A DNA stretch of 64,000 nucleotides, taken from Methylophilus sp. 14. Lineage in GTDB: Bacteria > Pseudomonadota > Gammaproteobacteria > Burkholderiales > Methylophilaceae. Positions 26,849 to 34,908 of this stretch are shown here, piece by piece. The DNA lies in the NCBI RefSeq assembly GCF_015354345.1, contig NZ_JADKYS010000007.1, forward strand, positions 1-64,000. The letters run 5' to 3'. The position numbers were made by a program, and so were the translations under genes. Every line of letters starts with the position of its first letter. The stretch's first letter is position 1. A model generated the notes under the pieces. The model was given only the letters and a program-made list of their open reading frames with translations. It had not been told where the DNA came from and made no database searches.

Positions 26849-29635
26849 ATGAAGCATTACACGCTATTTAAAAAGATTCTATTACCCTTGGCAGCCTTTG
26901 GCCTGCTCATCGGGTTCATTTCATTTGCCTTTATTTTCAATCATCACCTGAATAATATTGAAACCAAGGCCAACGAGGAAACACAAAAGCTCGCCAACCT
27001 GCTAGTCACCGCCAGAACACTGGTCAGTGAACATGTGCTTTCCAGCATGGCATTGCTGAAACAATATGCCTCGGTTGAAGGCCAGCCCAATATTCACGGT
27101 GTCACCGATATGCTGGGGACACAGGTGCCTAACCTGCGCTTTGGCGACAGCCCGCAAACCGGCAGGACCATCCTGGTCGACTCTGTTACCCGCATCGGCA
27201 GTGGCACGGCCACCATTTTTGTCAAACGCGGCCAGCAGTTTTTACGTATTGCCACCAATGTAAAAAAAGCCGATGGCAGCAATGCCTTTGGCACCGAACT
27301 AAACCCCTATGGCAAGGTGATTGAAAAGCTGCAAAAGAACGAAACGTTCTACGGCGTGGTGGATATCCTGGGCGAGGCCTATCTGTCACGTTATGAACCC
27401 ATGCACGACGATCATGGTCGTTTGATTGGCGCCTGGTATGTCGGCTATAAACTCGATTTCAACGCCATTGACCAGGCGATCCGCCAATGGGGATTTTTAG
27501 AAAAAGGCTTCGTTGCCATTACCGATGGCCATGGCAAGATTCGTTTCCTCACCGGTGGCATCAGCAAGCAGCAGGCGCTAGACGCCATGGAAGACAAGCA
27601 GCAACGCTGGAAAAAAGTCAGCAAAGAAGTGCCGGAATGGGACTTCCAGATCAACATCCTGTACCCCATCAATGAAGCTTACTGGTCCGCGCTAGGCGCG
27701 CTGTCACCAGTCATGATCATTGCACTGATCCTGACGCTAGTGGTGTTAATGGCCGTCATCAGCGGCTTGCAGCGCTTTGTTTTGAATCCTCTGGGTGGCG
27801 AACCGGAAACAGCAAAACTGCTGCTGATGCGCATTGAAAGTGGCGATTTTGCTGAAGACCATATTACGGCCACGCCGGACACCCTGATCGCCAACATGGT
27901 CAAAATGCGGCGCCGCCTGCGTGAAATGGTGAGCCAGATACAAGCCAGTGCCAACCGGCTCAAAGTCTCTGCGAGTGTGTTTGACCATGCCCATGATGCC
28001 ATTTTTATTACCGATGAACATGGCCTGATTGTGCAATGTAACCCCTCTTTCAGTGTCGTCACCGGCTATACGCAGGCAGAGGCAATTGGGCAATCCCCGA
28101 CCGCCCTGGGCATCGCCTGCCAGCAACCGGATTTCTTTCAAACCTTGTATGAAGGCGCGCAGGCCTTTCAAGAATGGCAAGGCGAAGTGTGGAACCGCCA
28201 TCACCAGGGGCATGATTACCTGGTGGAGCTGGAACTGTCGCCAGTCATGAACCAGGCGGGCGAGTTCCAGCACTATGTTGGCTTATTCTCGGACATCACC
28301 CGCGCCAAAGAACAGCAGAACATGCTGGAACACCTGGCTTATCATGATGTATTAACGCAGTTGCCTAACCGCGTGCTCTTTTCCAGCCGTTTGCAACAAG
28401 CCCTGCTGGAAGCCGAGCGCCAGCAGTCACTAGTCGCCATCTGCTATATAGACCTCGACGATTTTAAAATTGTGAATGACCAGTATGGTCACGAGTTTGG
28501 TGACAAGCTACTCATGCAACTGGCCAACCGTCTGAACAGCATTCTTAAACCGCAGGATACGCTGGCCCGCCTGGGTGGCGATGAGTTTGCCATGTTATTG
28601 TGCGGCGGCCGGACACAAACCGAATACACGCGCTTACTCAAAAAACTGTTGGCGGCGATTGAAAAGCCATTTACGATTGATAAATTCAAGTTCTCGATTT
28701 CCGCCAGCATCGGCTACACGCTTTACCCGATTGACCACAATCCGCCCGACACCCTGCTGCGCCATGCCGACCATGCGATGTATCATGCCAAAACACATGG
28801 CGGGCACCAGTTCCACCTGTTTGACCTGGCCTCTGCACAACAGTCGCAACAACAGCAACTGCTGTTGCGCGATTTGCTCAATGGCATCCAGAACAGCCAT
28901 ATCAAACTGGTTTACCAGCCGCAAGTATGCATGCAATCAGGCAAACTGTTTTGCTTTGAGGCCTTGTTGCGCTGGCAACACCCCTTGCGTGGCCTGCTTT
29001 ACCCGAATGACTTTCTCAACGCCGTTGAACATACCAGCCTGATTATCGACATTGGCAACTGGGTGATTGAAGAAAGCCTGCGACAACTCACGGAATGGCA
29101 GGCGCATGGCTTGCACACGCAAATTTCAGTGAATATTGCCGCACAACATTTAATGCATAAACAGTTCAGCGAACATTTGGCCAGCCTGTTTAAAAAATAT
29201 CCCAATATCAAACCACAACAACTGCATATTGAGATCACAGAAAGCGCCGCCATCAGTGACTTTGCCCGCGTCAACCGTGTCATTCAACAATGCCAGTCGC
29301 TGGGCGTGGCGTTTTCTATTGATGATTTTGGCTCGGGTTATTCGTCACTGATTTATTTACGTCGCCTGCCGGTCGATATCATCAAAATTGACCAGTCCTT
29401 TATACACAATATGCTGAGCAACCAGGAAGACCTGGCGGTGATTCGAGGCGTAGTTATGCTTTGTCGCGAGTTTGGCCGCAAGGTAGTCGCAGAAGGCGTA
29501 GAAAAAGCAGAGCAGGCGCAGCTACTGGCGGAATTAGGCTGCGATTATGCACAAGGCTTTGGTATTTCGCGTGGCATGCCTGGCAACAAGGTTATAGAAT
29601 GGGCAAGCAAGCACGACCCCTACCAATTTAACTGA
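26849..29635 (+). CDS. Membrane-bound Cache-PAS-GGDEF-EAL cyclic-di-GMP enzyme
   Basis: About 928 residues from ATG 26849. An N-terminal membrane helix (ILLPLAAFGLLIGFISFAFI), a periplasmic Cache-type sensor (about 40-290), and a second helix (SPVMIIALILTLVVLMAVI). Then a PAS domain (DHAHDAIFITDEHGLIVQCN), GGDEF (LARLGGDEFAMLL) and EAL (FCFEALLRWQHPLRG; DDFGSGYSSLIYL). Both catalytic motifs are intact, so it could make or break cyclic di-GMP according to the periplasmic signal. The 266 bp before it, shared with the divergent YgiQ gene, holds no further gene. Confidence 0.92.
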   Translation: MKHYTLFKKILLPLAAFGLLIGFISFAFIFNHHLNNIETKANEETQKLANLLVTARTLVSEHVLSSMALLKQYASVEGQPNIHGVTDMLGTQVPNLRFGDSPQTGRTILVDSVTRIGSGTATIFVKRGQQFLRIATNVKKADGSNAFGTELNPYGKVIEKLQKNETFYGVVDILGEAYLSRYEPMHDDHGRLIGAWYVGYKLDFNAIDQAIRQWGFLEKGFVAITDGHGKIRFLTGGISKQQALDAMEDKQQRWKKVSKEVPEWDFQINILYPINEAYWSALGALSPVMIIALILTLVVLMAVISGLQRFVLNPLGGEPETAKLLLMRIESGDFAEDHITATPDTLIANMVKMRRRLREMVSQIQASANRLKVSASVFDHAHDAIFITDEHGLIVQCNPSFSVVTGYTQAEAIGQSPTALGIACQQPDFFQTLYEGAQAFQEWQGEVWNRHHQGHDYLVELELSPVMNQAGEFQHYVGLFSDITRAKEQQNMLEHLAYHDVLTQLPNRVLFSSRLQQALLEAERQQSLVAICYIDLDDFKIVNDQYGHEFGDKLLMQLANRLNSILKPQDTLARLGGDEFAMLLCGGRTQTEYTRLLKKLLAAIEKPFTIDKFKFSISASIGYTLYPIDHNPPDTLLRHADHAMYHAKTHGGHQFHLFDLASAQQSQQQQLLLRDLLNGIQNSHIKLVYQPQVCMQSGKLFCFEALLRWQHPLRGLLYPNDFLNAVEHTSLIIDIGNWVIEESLRQLTEWQAHGLHTQISVNIAAQHLMHKQFSEHLASLFKKYPNIKPQQLHIEITESAAISDFARVNRVIQQCQSLGVAFSIDDFGSGYSSLIYLRRLPVDIIKIDQSFIHNMLSNQEDLAVIRGVVMLCREFGRKVVAEGVEKAEQAQLLAELGCDYAQGFGISRGMPGNKVIEWASKHDPYQFN

Positions 29636-29640
29636 CGTTT

Positions 29641-30339
29641 ATGCACGAACACTACTACCCGCTGCCGGGCGGGCCAGTACTCATTCTGGACACAAAAACG
29701 CCTTTTCCGCCATTGCAGCAGGCATTGACCGAGCCCAATGGGCTCATTGCCATTGGTGGCGACTTGACCGCAGACAGGTTACTGACCGCTTACCGGCAAG
29801 GGATATTCCCATGGTTCAGCCCGGGGGAGCCTATCTTGTGGTGGAGCCCTGACCCACGCATGGTTTTGTTTCCGCCAGCCTTGAATATCAGCCGCTCATT
29901 GCGCAAAGTCATCCAGCAACAACCGTTCGAAATCCGCTTTAATACGGCCTTCAATAGCGTCATCAGCGCCTGCGCAGCGACACCACGGCCCGGGCAACCC
30001 GGCACCTGGATCTCAGACGACATGATTGCCGCCTACCAGCGCTTGCACGCGCTGGGCTATGCACATAGTGCAGAAGCCTGGCAGCATGGCCAATTGGTAG
30101 GTGGCTGCTATGGCGTGAAAATTGGCCGCATGTTTTATGGTGAAAGCATGTTTCATCATGTCAGCAATGCGTCTAAAGTGGCGTTTGCCCATCTGGTGCA
30201 ATGGTTAAACGCGCAACAAGTCGGTATGATTGACTGTCAGATGCATACGCCATTGCTGGCAAGCTTTGGCGCGTATGAAATCCCCCGAGACCGGTTTATC
30301 GCGCAATTGAACGATTTGGTGCAATATGACGTTACCTAA
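29641..30339 (+). CDS. aat: Leucyl/phenylalanyl-tRNA-protein transferase
   Basis: 232 residues with the family signatures FPPLQQALTEPNGLIAIGGDL, YRQGIFPWFSPGEPILWWSP and VGGCYGVKIGRMFYGESMFH. Transfers Leu or Phe from tRNA to N-terminal Lys/Arg of proteins, marking them for ClpS-ClpAP. It starts 5 nt after the cyclic-di-GMP gene and overlaps bpt by 14 nt. Confidence 0.95.
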   Translation: MHEHYYPLPGGPVLILDTKTPFPPLQQALTEPNGLIAIGGDLTADRLLTAYRQGIFPWFSPGEPILWWSPDPRMVLFPPALNISRSLRKVIQQQPFEIRFNTAFNSVISACAATPRPGQPGTWISDDMIAAYQRLHALGYAHSAEAWQHGQLVGGCYGVKIGRMFYGESMFHHVSNASKVAFAHLVQWLNAQQVGMIDCQMHTPLLASFGAYEIPRDRFIAQLNDLVQYDVT

Positions 30340-31066
30340 TGATGCTCCGCTGCAAAAACTGCAGTTTTATGTCACCACGGCCTATCCGTGTGGCTACCTG
30401 CCCAAAAAGCTGGCGCAAAGCCTGATTGCCACCCCACAAAACCTGGTCGACGGCCCGGTCTATAGTGGCCTGATCCAGCAAGGATTCAGACGCAGCGGTA
30501 AATTTGCCTACCGCCCGCACTGCGAACACTGCAACGCCTGCATCTCAGTGCGTTTGCCAGTCAATGACTTTCAAATCACGCGTAGCCAGCAACGCGCCTT
30601 TAAAAAACATGTTGACCTGCAAGTGACGATTGTTGAAGCCAACTATGATGCTGAGCATTTCGCGCTTTACCAGGCTTACCAGCAACAGCGCCACCACCAC
30701 GGCCCAGACCATATTGCAGACCAGGAAGACGAAGCTGCGCAGTATCAGCAGTTTTTGTGTCAAAGCAATGTGGAGAGCATCATGGTGGAGTTTCGCGATG
30801 CCTACGGCGCACTCAAAATGGTCAGTGTGATCGACATCGTGATGGATGGTTTGTCTGCGGTCTACACCTTTTACGACACGACCGATAAAGCCAGCTATGG
30901 CACTTATAGCATCCTGTGGCAAGTCGCCTGGGCCAAACAGCTGGGGCTCCCCTATTTGTATCTAGGCTACTGGATCGCCGACAGCCAGAAAATGGCCTAT
31001 AAACAGCAGTTCCAACCACAAGAAAAATTGGTGGATGGCGAATGGGTCGCCAGCCTGCAGCCATAG
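30326..31066 (+). CDS. bpt: Aspartate/glutamate leucyltransferase
   Basis: 246 residues of the bacterial arginyltransferase-like (ATE) family: YVTTAYPCGYLPKKLAQSL, FAYRPHCEHCNACISVRLPV (conserved cysteines), and LYLGYWIADSQKMAYKQQFQP near the end. Bpt adds Leu to N-terminal Asp/Glu. Translationally coupled to aat, giving a complete bacterial N-degron tagging unit. Confidence 0.95.
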   Translation: MTLPNDAPLQKLQFYVTTAYPCGYLPKKLAQSLIATPQNLVDGPVYSGLIQQGFRRSGKFAYRPHCEHCNACISVRLPVNDFQITRSQQRAFKKHVDLQVTIVEANYDAEHFALYQAYQQQRHHHGPDHIADQEDEAAQYQQFLCQSNVESIMVEFRDAYGALKMVSVIDIVMDGLSAVYTFYDTTDKASYGTYSILWQVAWAKQLGLPYLYLGYWIADSQKMAYKQQFQPQEKLVDGEWVASLQP

Positions 31067-31067
31067 C

Positions 31068-31562
31068 ATGAAACACACCCCGCAATCGCTCGCCAGGCAG
31101 TTTTGCCTGGGGGCATATGTCAATGCCGTGGATGCCAAGCTCTGGCATGACACCTTTGACTACATGGCCAACCTCAAAGACGACAGCGTGTTTCAAAAAA
31201 AGCAGATTGCAAGCCTATGGGCGCAATACGGGGGCGACCTGCGGGCAAAAGTGAAAAACGATGCCCTGGTGCTAAAAGTACTTAAACGCGCAATGCCCGG
31301 CACAAATGGCGATGGCTACACCGTGTACCGTGGCGAAAGCTGGTTTTTATTTGATAATGACCAGATCGGTTTTTGCTGGACAGCCTCTGAAGACATTGCC
31401 ACCACTTATGCCAAAGGCCTGAATGCAGTAGAGTCTGGTGGCGTGCTGCTCAAGTGCTATGCGCCAGCGGAATCCATTCTGGCCATAGAAAACAATGTGT
31501 TTATATGCGACCCCACACACTTATTGCGTTTGAGCACACTGGCGTTGTTTCCCAAGTTATAG
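31068..31562 (+). CDS. Putative ADP-ribosyltransferase-fold protein
   Basis: 164 residues, starting one base after the bpt stop codon. The C-terminal half resembles the R-S/T-E type ART fold: YTVYRGESWFLF (candidate NAD-binding Arg), GFCWTASEDIATTYAKG (S/T-x-S/T-like strand), and VLLKCYAPAESILAIENNVFICDP (possible catalytic Glu region). Position of the final glutamate is uncertain because the usual ExE is not clear. No signal peptide or membrane helix. Coupling to N-degron transferases is unusual. The fold call is inference from motif order only. Confidence 0.45.
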   Translation: MKHTPQSLARQFCLGAYVNAVDAKLWHDTFDYMANLKDDSVFQKKQIASLWAQYGGDLRAKVKNDALVLKVLKRAMPGTNGDGYTVYRGESWFLFDNDQIGFCWTASEDIATTYAKGLNAVESGGVLLKCYAPAESILAIENNVFICDPTHLLRLSTLALFPKL

Positions 31563-31575
31563 TTTTTGCAGTTGA

Positions 31576-31842
31576 TCACTTGCGCACCAAATAACCAACC
31601 ATACCCCCTGCCGCAGCCGATAATATAGACATCGCCCACTTTTGCGCCTCGGCATCAGCAGACTTGCTTATCAAAGTATAAAAGCAAAACCAGACTAGCA
31701 AACCTACAAAAACAATGGCCATCAAAAATAACACAACATCTTTGAACAAACGTACATTTCGCTCAGGAATAGACTCTTCACGCTCGACCGAAACCTTATA
31801 TTGATGATTCGGTGGTGGTGTATTGAGGTCTATTTTGCTCAT
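31576..31842 (-). CDS. Small two-helix membrane protein
   Basis: 88 residues: a hydrophilic N-terminus (MSKIDLNTPPPNHQYKVSVE), a strong membrane helix (VVLFLMAIVFVGLLVWFCFY) and a second glycine-rich helix at the C-terminus (ILSAAAGGMVGYLVRK). Its start overlaps the stop of the RHH gene by 4 bp, so the two are translationally coupled. Function unknown. Confidence 0.6.
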   Translation of the reverse strand: MSKIDLNTPPPNHQYKVSVEREESIPERNVRLFKDVVLFLMAIVFVGLLVWFCFYTLISKSADAEAQKWAMSILSAAAGGMVGYLVRK

Positions 31843-32048
31843 AAGCCGATAATTTCTGTTTGTAACTGCCTACTTTGAGGATCAACCAAGCCCAGCTTTA
31901 ACCCTTGTTGCTTTCCCTCCTGCGCTGCTAGAAACAACTGTAACGCCTTACGAAATATCTCGCTCTTGTTACTTTCGGAACGCTCAGCCAATTGGTCAAT
32001 TTCACGATTCAAATCATCAGACAAAATCACATTAAAACGGACACTCAT
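31839..32048 (-). CDS. Ribbon-helix-helix (CopG-like) DNA-binding protein
   Basis: 69 residues from ATG 32048, chosen because GGAGG lies 5 nt upstream. The ribbon-helix-helix is clear: MSVRFNVILSDDLNREID (beta strand and helix 1), SNKSEIFRKALQLFLAAQ (turn and helix 2). A short tail follows. Repeated ATACAC half-sites in its promoter suggest autoregulation. It forms a two-gene unit with a small membrane protein, an arrangement like a toxin-antitoxin or membrane-stress module but with no proven function. Confidence 0.75.
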   Translation of the reverse strand: MSVRFNVILSDDLNREIDQLAERSESNKSEIFRKALQLFLAAQEGKQQGLKLGLVDPQSRQLQTEIIGL

Positions 32049-32072
32049 AAAAACCTCCAATACACTATAAAT

Positions 32073-32098
32073 GTGTATTTTATACACCTTTTATACAC
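32073..32098. promoter_or_regulatory. Operator with ATACAC repeats upstream of the RHH gene
   Basis: GTGTAT-TTT-ATACAC (32073-32087) is a perfect dyad, and a further ATACAC lies 11 bp on at 32093-32098. Half-sites spaced by about one helical turn are typical of ribbon-helix-helix operators. The cluster lies 25-50 bp upstream of the RHH start codon. Confidence 0.55.
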
Positions 32099-32122
32099 AT
32101 CATGCAATACTCCAACCCCCAG

Positions 32123-32761
32123 CTACCCCCACTGGCCATAGCCCTTAAACTGGGCGTGCACCTCACGCATCTGCTCAGGCGTTAACAACGCAGGCTCGCC
32201 AAGTTGCAATAAGCGCCAATACTGCTCGCACAAATTCTCCACCTCAACCGCGATAGCCAGCGCCTGCGGCAAGTTTTTACCTAAAGCGATCATGCCATGG
32301 TGCGCCAGCAAACAGGCTTTGCGATCTTGCAACGCACTTACCGCCACCTCAGAGAGGGCCTGCGTACCAAACAAGGCATAAGGCGCGCAGCGGATGTTGT
32401 CGCCACCCACAGTGGCAATCATATAATGAAACGGCGGCACATCACGCGCCATACAGGCAATGGTGGTGGCAAACATGCTATGGCAATGCACTACGGCATT
32501 CACCTCAGGACGCGCCTGCAAAATATCACGGTGAAAATACCACTCACTAGAAGGTTTTTTACCGGCCTCCGCCTGCCCTGCCCAGTCCATATACACCATG
32601 CTTTGTGTGCTCAGTTGTTCGGCAGGCACACCTGAGGGGGTGATCAAAAAACCATCGTCCAGGCGAATGCTGGCATTGCCAGAGGTGCCCTTATTGAGTC
32701 CTACCTGTACCATCTGTTGTGCTGCGTGTAACAACTGTTGTGCGGGGGTAGGCGTGCTCAT
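32123..32761 (-). CDS. Class II aldolase (probable 5-deoxyribulose / methylthioribulose-1-phosphate aldolase)
   Basis: 212 residues of the class II aldolase/adducin family: GTSGNASIRLDDGFLITPSG, zinc histidines in AVVHCHSMFAT and ACLLAHHGMIALG, and a catalytic Glu in the PSSEWYFHRDIL region. It starts one base after the mtnA stop codon. In organisms using the DHAP shunt, the MtnA product is cleaved by such an aldolase (Ald2) to dihydroxyacetone phosphate and an aldehyde. MtnB dehydratases are in the same superfamily, so MtnB is the main alternative; no mtnC/D/E genes are near. Confidence 0.75.
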   Translation of the reverse strand: MSTPTPAQQLLHAAQQMVQVGLNKGTSGNASIRLDDGFLITPSGVPAEQLSTQSMVYMDWAGQAEAGKKPSSEWYFHRDILQARPEVNAVVHCHSMFATTIACMARDVPPFHYMIATVGGDNIRCAPYALFGTQALSEVAVSALQDRKACLLAHHGMIALGKNLPQALAIAVEVENLCEQYWRLLQLGEPALLTPEQMREVHAQFKGYGQWG

Positions 32762-32762
32762 A

Positions 32763-33830
32763 TCATGGCTCCAAACTTTCTAGCTGTTCAGGCGTAAACA
32801 CGCCGCGTTCAGTAATAATGCCAGTGACCAGCCGGGCAGGCGTGACATCAAACGCCGGATTCAGCGCTGTGCTCTCTTGCGGAATCACGCGGATGCGCTG
32901 TACCTGCCCACCCGCGCCCTGCCCTTGCATATACGCCACTTCATCTGCGTCGCGCATTTCAATTTCAATATCCGCACCACGTGCCAGATGCCAATCTATC
33001 GTAGGCGTAGGCACGGCGGCATAAAAAGGCACGTTCTGGTCAAACGCCGCTAGCGCTTTTAAATAAGTGCCTATCTTGTTACACACGTCCCCGCCACGTG
33101 TCACGCGATCAGCGCCCACAATCACCATATCCACTTGCCCGTGCTGCATTAAATGCCCACCGGCATTATCGGCAATCACCGTGTGCGGCACACCATGCTG
33201 TGCCAACTCCCAGGCAGTTAAACTCGCGCCCTGGTTACGTGGACGCGTTTCGTCCACCCACACATGCACCTTAAGGCCTGCATCATGAGCCGCATAAATC
33301 GGCGCCAGTGCCGTGCCGCCGTCTACGGTCGCCAGCCAACCTGCATTGCAATGGGTGAGGATATTCACTACCTGCTGTGGATTGACCGTGCCTTTGGCCG
33401 CGATGAGCGCCTTGCCATGCTGACCCAAGGCCAGGTTCTGCGTCACATCTTCGTCAGCAATGGCCTGCGCAAGCGCCCAGACTGCTGCTGCGCGTGCAGA
33501 TTCTGGTAAAACCAGCAACTCCTGCTGCATACGCTGCGCTGCCCACGCCAGATTCACAGCCGTTGGCCGGGTAGCGACTAATTGCTTGACCACAGAGGCC
33601 AGCGCCTCATCACTGGCTGCCACCTGCATCCCCAAAGCGACGCCGTAAGCGGCCGCAGCGCCAATCAAAGGCGCTCCCCGCACTTGCATGCTGCGAATGG
33701 CATGACACATCTGAGCCAGGGTCGTCACTTCAACCGTCACAAACTCAAACGGCAACCGGGTTTGATCAATCAGCCAAACGGCATTGGCTTGCTGCCAGAT
33801 CGTACGAAAATGTTGTTGCTTAACACGCAT
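32763..33830 (-). CDS. mtnA: S-methyl-5-thioribose-1-phosphate isomerase
   Basis: 355 residues of the eIF2B-like isomerase family: MQVRGAPLIGAAAAYGVALG, LTHCNAGWLATVDGGTALAP (catalytic Cys), VDETRPRNQGASLTAWEL, and IVGADRVTRGGDVCNKIGTY (catalytic Asp). Isomerises methylthioribose-1-phosphate, or 5-deoxyribose-1-phosphate, to the ribulose form. Cotranscribed with a class II aldolase. Confidence 0.93.
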   Translation of the reverse strand: MRVKQQHFRTIWQQANAVWLIDQTRLPFEFVTVEVTTLAQMCHAIRSMQVRGAPLIGAAAAYGVALGMQVAASDEALASVVKQLVATRPTAVNLAWAAQRMQQELLVLPESARAAAVWALAQAIADEDVTQNLALGQHGKALIAAKGTVNPQQVVNILTHCNAGWLATVDGGTALAPIYAAHDAGLKVHVWVDETRPRNQGASLTAWELAQHGVPHTVIADNAGGHLMQHGQVDMVIVGADRVTRGGDVCNKIGTYLKALAAFDQNVPFYAAVPTPTIDWHLARGADIEIEMRDADEVAYMQGQGAGGQVQRIRVIPQESTALNPAFDVTPARLVTGIITERGVFTPEQLESLEP

Positions 33831-33916
33831 AAAAAGAGCTCTGCTGACGAGTGATCAATAATTGTAAAAGTTGTAAAATTGCTTGCTTTTCCTGTAGGAC
33901 AAACACCGTATTTTTC

Positions 33917-33950
33917 CATCCACAAAATCTGTGGATAACTTTGTGGATTG
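33917..33950. promoter_or_regulatory. Cluster of DnaA-box-like sequences
   Basis: The 270 bp without a gene between mtnA and tatD contains one perfect DnaA box, TGTGGATAA (33930-33938), a near copy TGTGGATTG at 33942-33950, and an inverted near copy CCATCCACA at 33917-33925. An AT-rich tract with long T-runs follows at 33970-34060. dnaA itself is not in the window, so this could be a DnaA-binding regulatory or titration site rather than the origin. Confidence 0.4.
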
Positions 33951-34074
33951 CTGTGTCTTAATTCCGTAACTTACCAATTTAAAAGGACTTTTTCCAAAAG
34001 TTCATTTTTTAATCTATTTTTTTATTCAATAAAATCAATAACTTACAATGCATCACTATAATTGAAACACTTTC

Positions 34075-34093
34075 GACACATTCTTAATGTGTC
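34075..34093. terminator. Hairpin downstream of tatD
   Basis: GACACATT-CTT-AATGTGTC is a perfect 8 bp stem with a 3 nt loop, 9 nt past the tatD stop codon on the minus strand. No T-run follows, so termination is uncertain. Confidence 0.4.
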
Positions 34094-34101
34094 ACTTTAA
34101 G

Positions 34102-34902
34102 TCATGTGCATAAATGGGCTAATTTCGGCAAAACTTGCGTAGAATTTTTGCCTATCATTTCAATGAGTTGCGAAGTTTCCAAGCCACGAATTAAGGCCAT
34201 TTCTTCCGCTATTCTTTTTAATTGCGCCGGGCTATTGCGCCCCTGGTGGCCGACCCAGACAGGTGGAATATCAGGCGCATCGGTCTCTAATACCAGCTGC
34301 TCCAGCGGCAATTCTGCGGCCAGTTGGCGGATTTTTAATGCACGCGGCCAGGTCATCGCGCCACCAAAACCCAACTTGAATCCTAACTGCTCAAAAACCG
34401 CCGCTTGCTGCATGCTGCCATTAAACGCATGGGCTATGCCGCCATGCACACGATGCTTGCGCAGGTATTTAAGGATGCTGTCTATCGCGCTACGCACATG
34501 CAGGATCACAGGTAACTCGAATTGTTTGGCAATCTGCAGTTGCCCTTCAAACAAAGCGATTTGTTTGGCTTCATTGTCACGCGTCAGGTAAAAATCGAGG
34601 CCGATTTCACCAATCGCCAGTAATTGATGCGCCTGCGGCCCGGCCAGTACCGTTGCGACGGTCTCCTGCAACTCCTGCAAAGCATCCTCTGGCGCTTGCG
34701 CGACATACATGGGATGCCAGCCTAGCGCAAAGCCTGCCTGCGGGTGTTGTGCGCACCACTGCATAATGGGTTGAAAAGTCGTTTGCGTCACGGCTGGAAT
34801 CACCACGGCACGGATGCCCTGCGCCAGTGCCTCTCGCCACACTTGGTCGCGATCTGCATCGAATTCGCTGGCATCAAGATGGCAATGCGTGTCTATCAGC
34901 AT
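34102..34902 (-). CDS. TatD-family metal-dependent hydrolase
   Basis: 266 residues, a TIM-barrel hydrolase with metal ligands in IDTHCHLDASEFD, AIGEIGLDFYLTRDN, PVILHVRSAID, IAHAFNGS and LVLETDAPDIPP. TatD/YcfH proteins have DNase or D-aminoacyl-tRNA-related activities. It follows ribD by 6 nt on the same strand. Confidence 0.9.
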   Translation of the reverse strand: MLIDTHCHLDASEFDADRDQVWREALAQGIRAVVIPAVTQTTFQPIMQWCAQHPQAGFALGWHPMYVAQAPEDALQELQETVATVLAGPQAHQLLAIGEIGLDFYLTRDNEAKQIALFEGQLQIAKQFELPVILHVRSAIDSILKYLRKHRVHGGIAHAFNGSMQQAAVFEQLGFKLGFGGAMTWPRALKIRQLAAELPLEQLVLETDAPDIPPVWVGHQGRNSPAQLKRIAEEMALIRGLETSQLIEMIGKNSTQVLPKLAHLCT

Positions 34903-34908
34903 AGAAAA

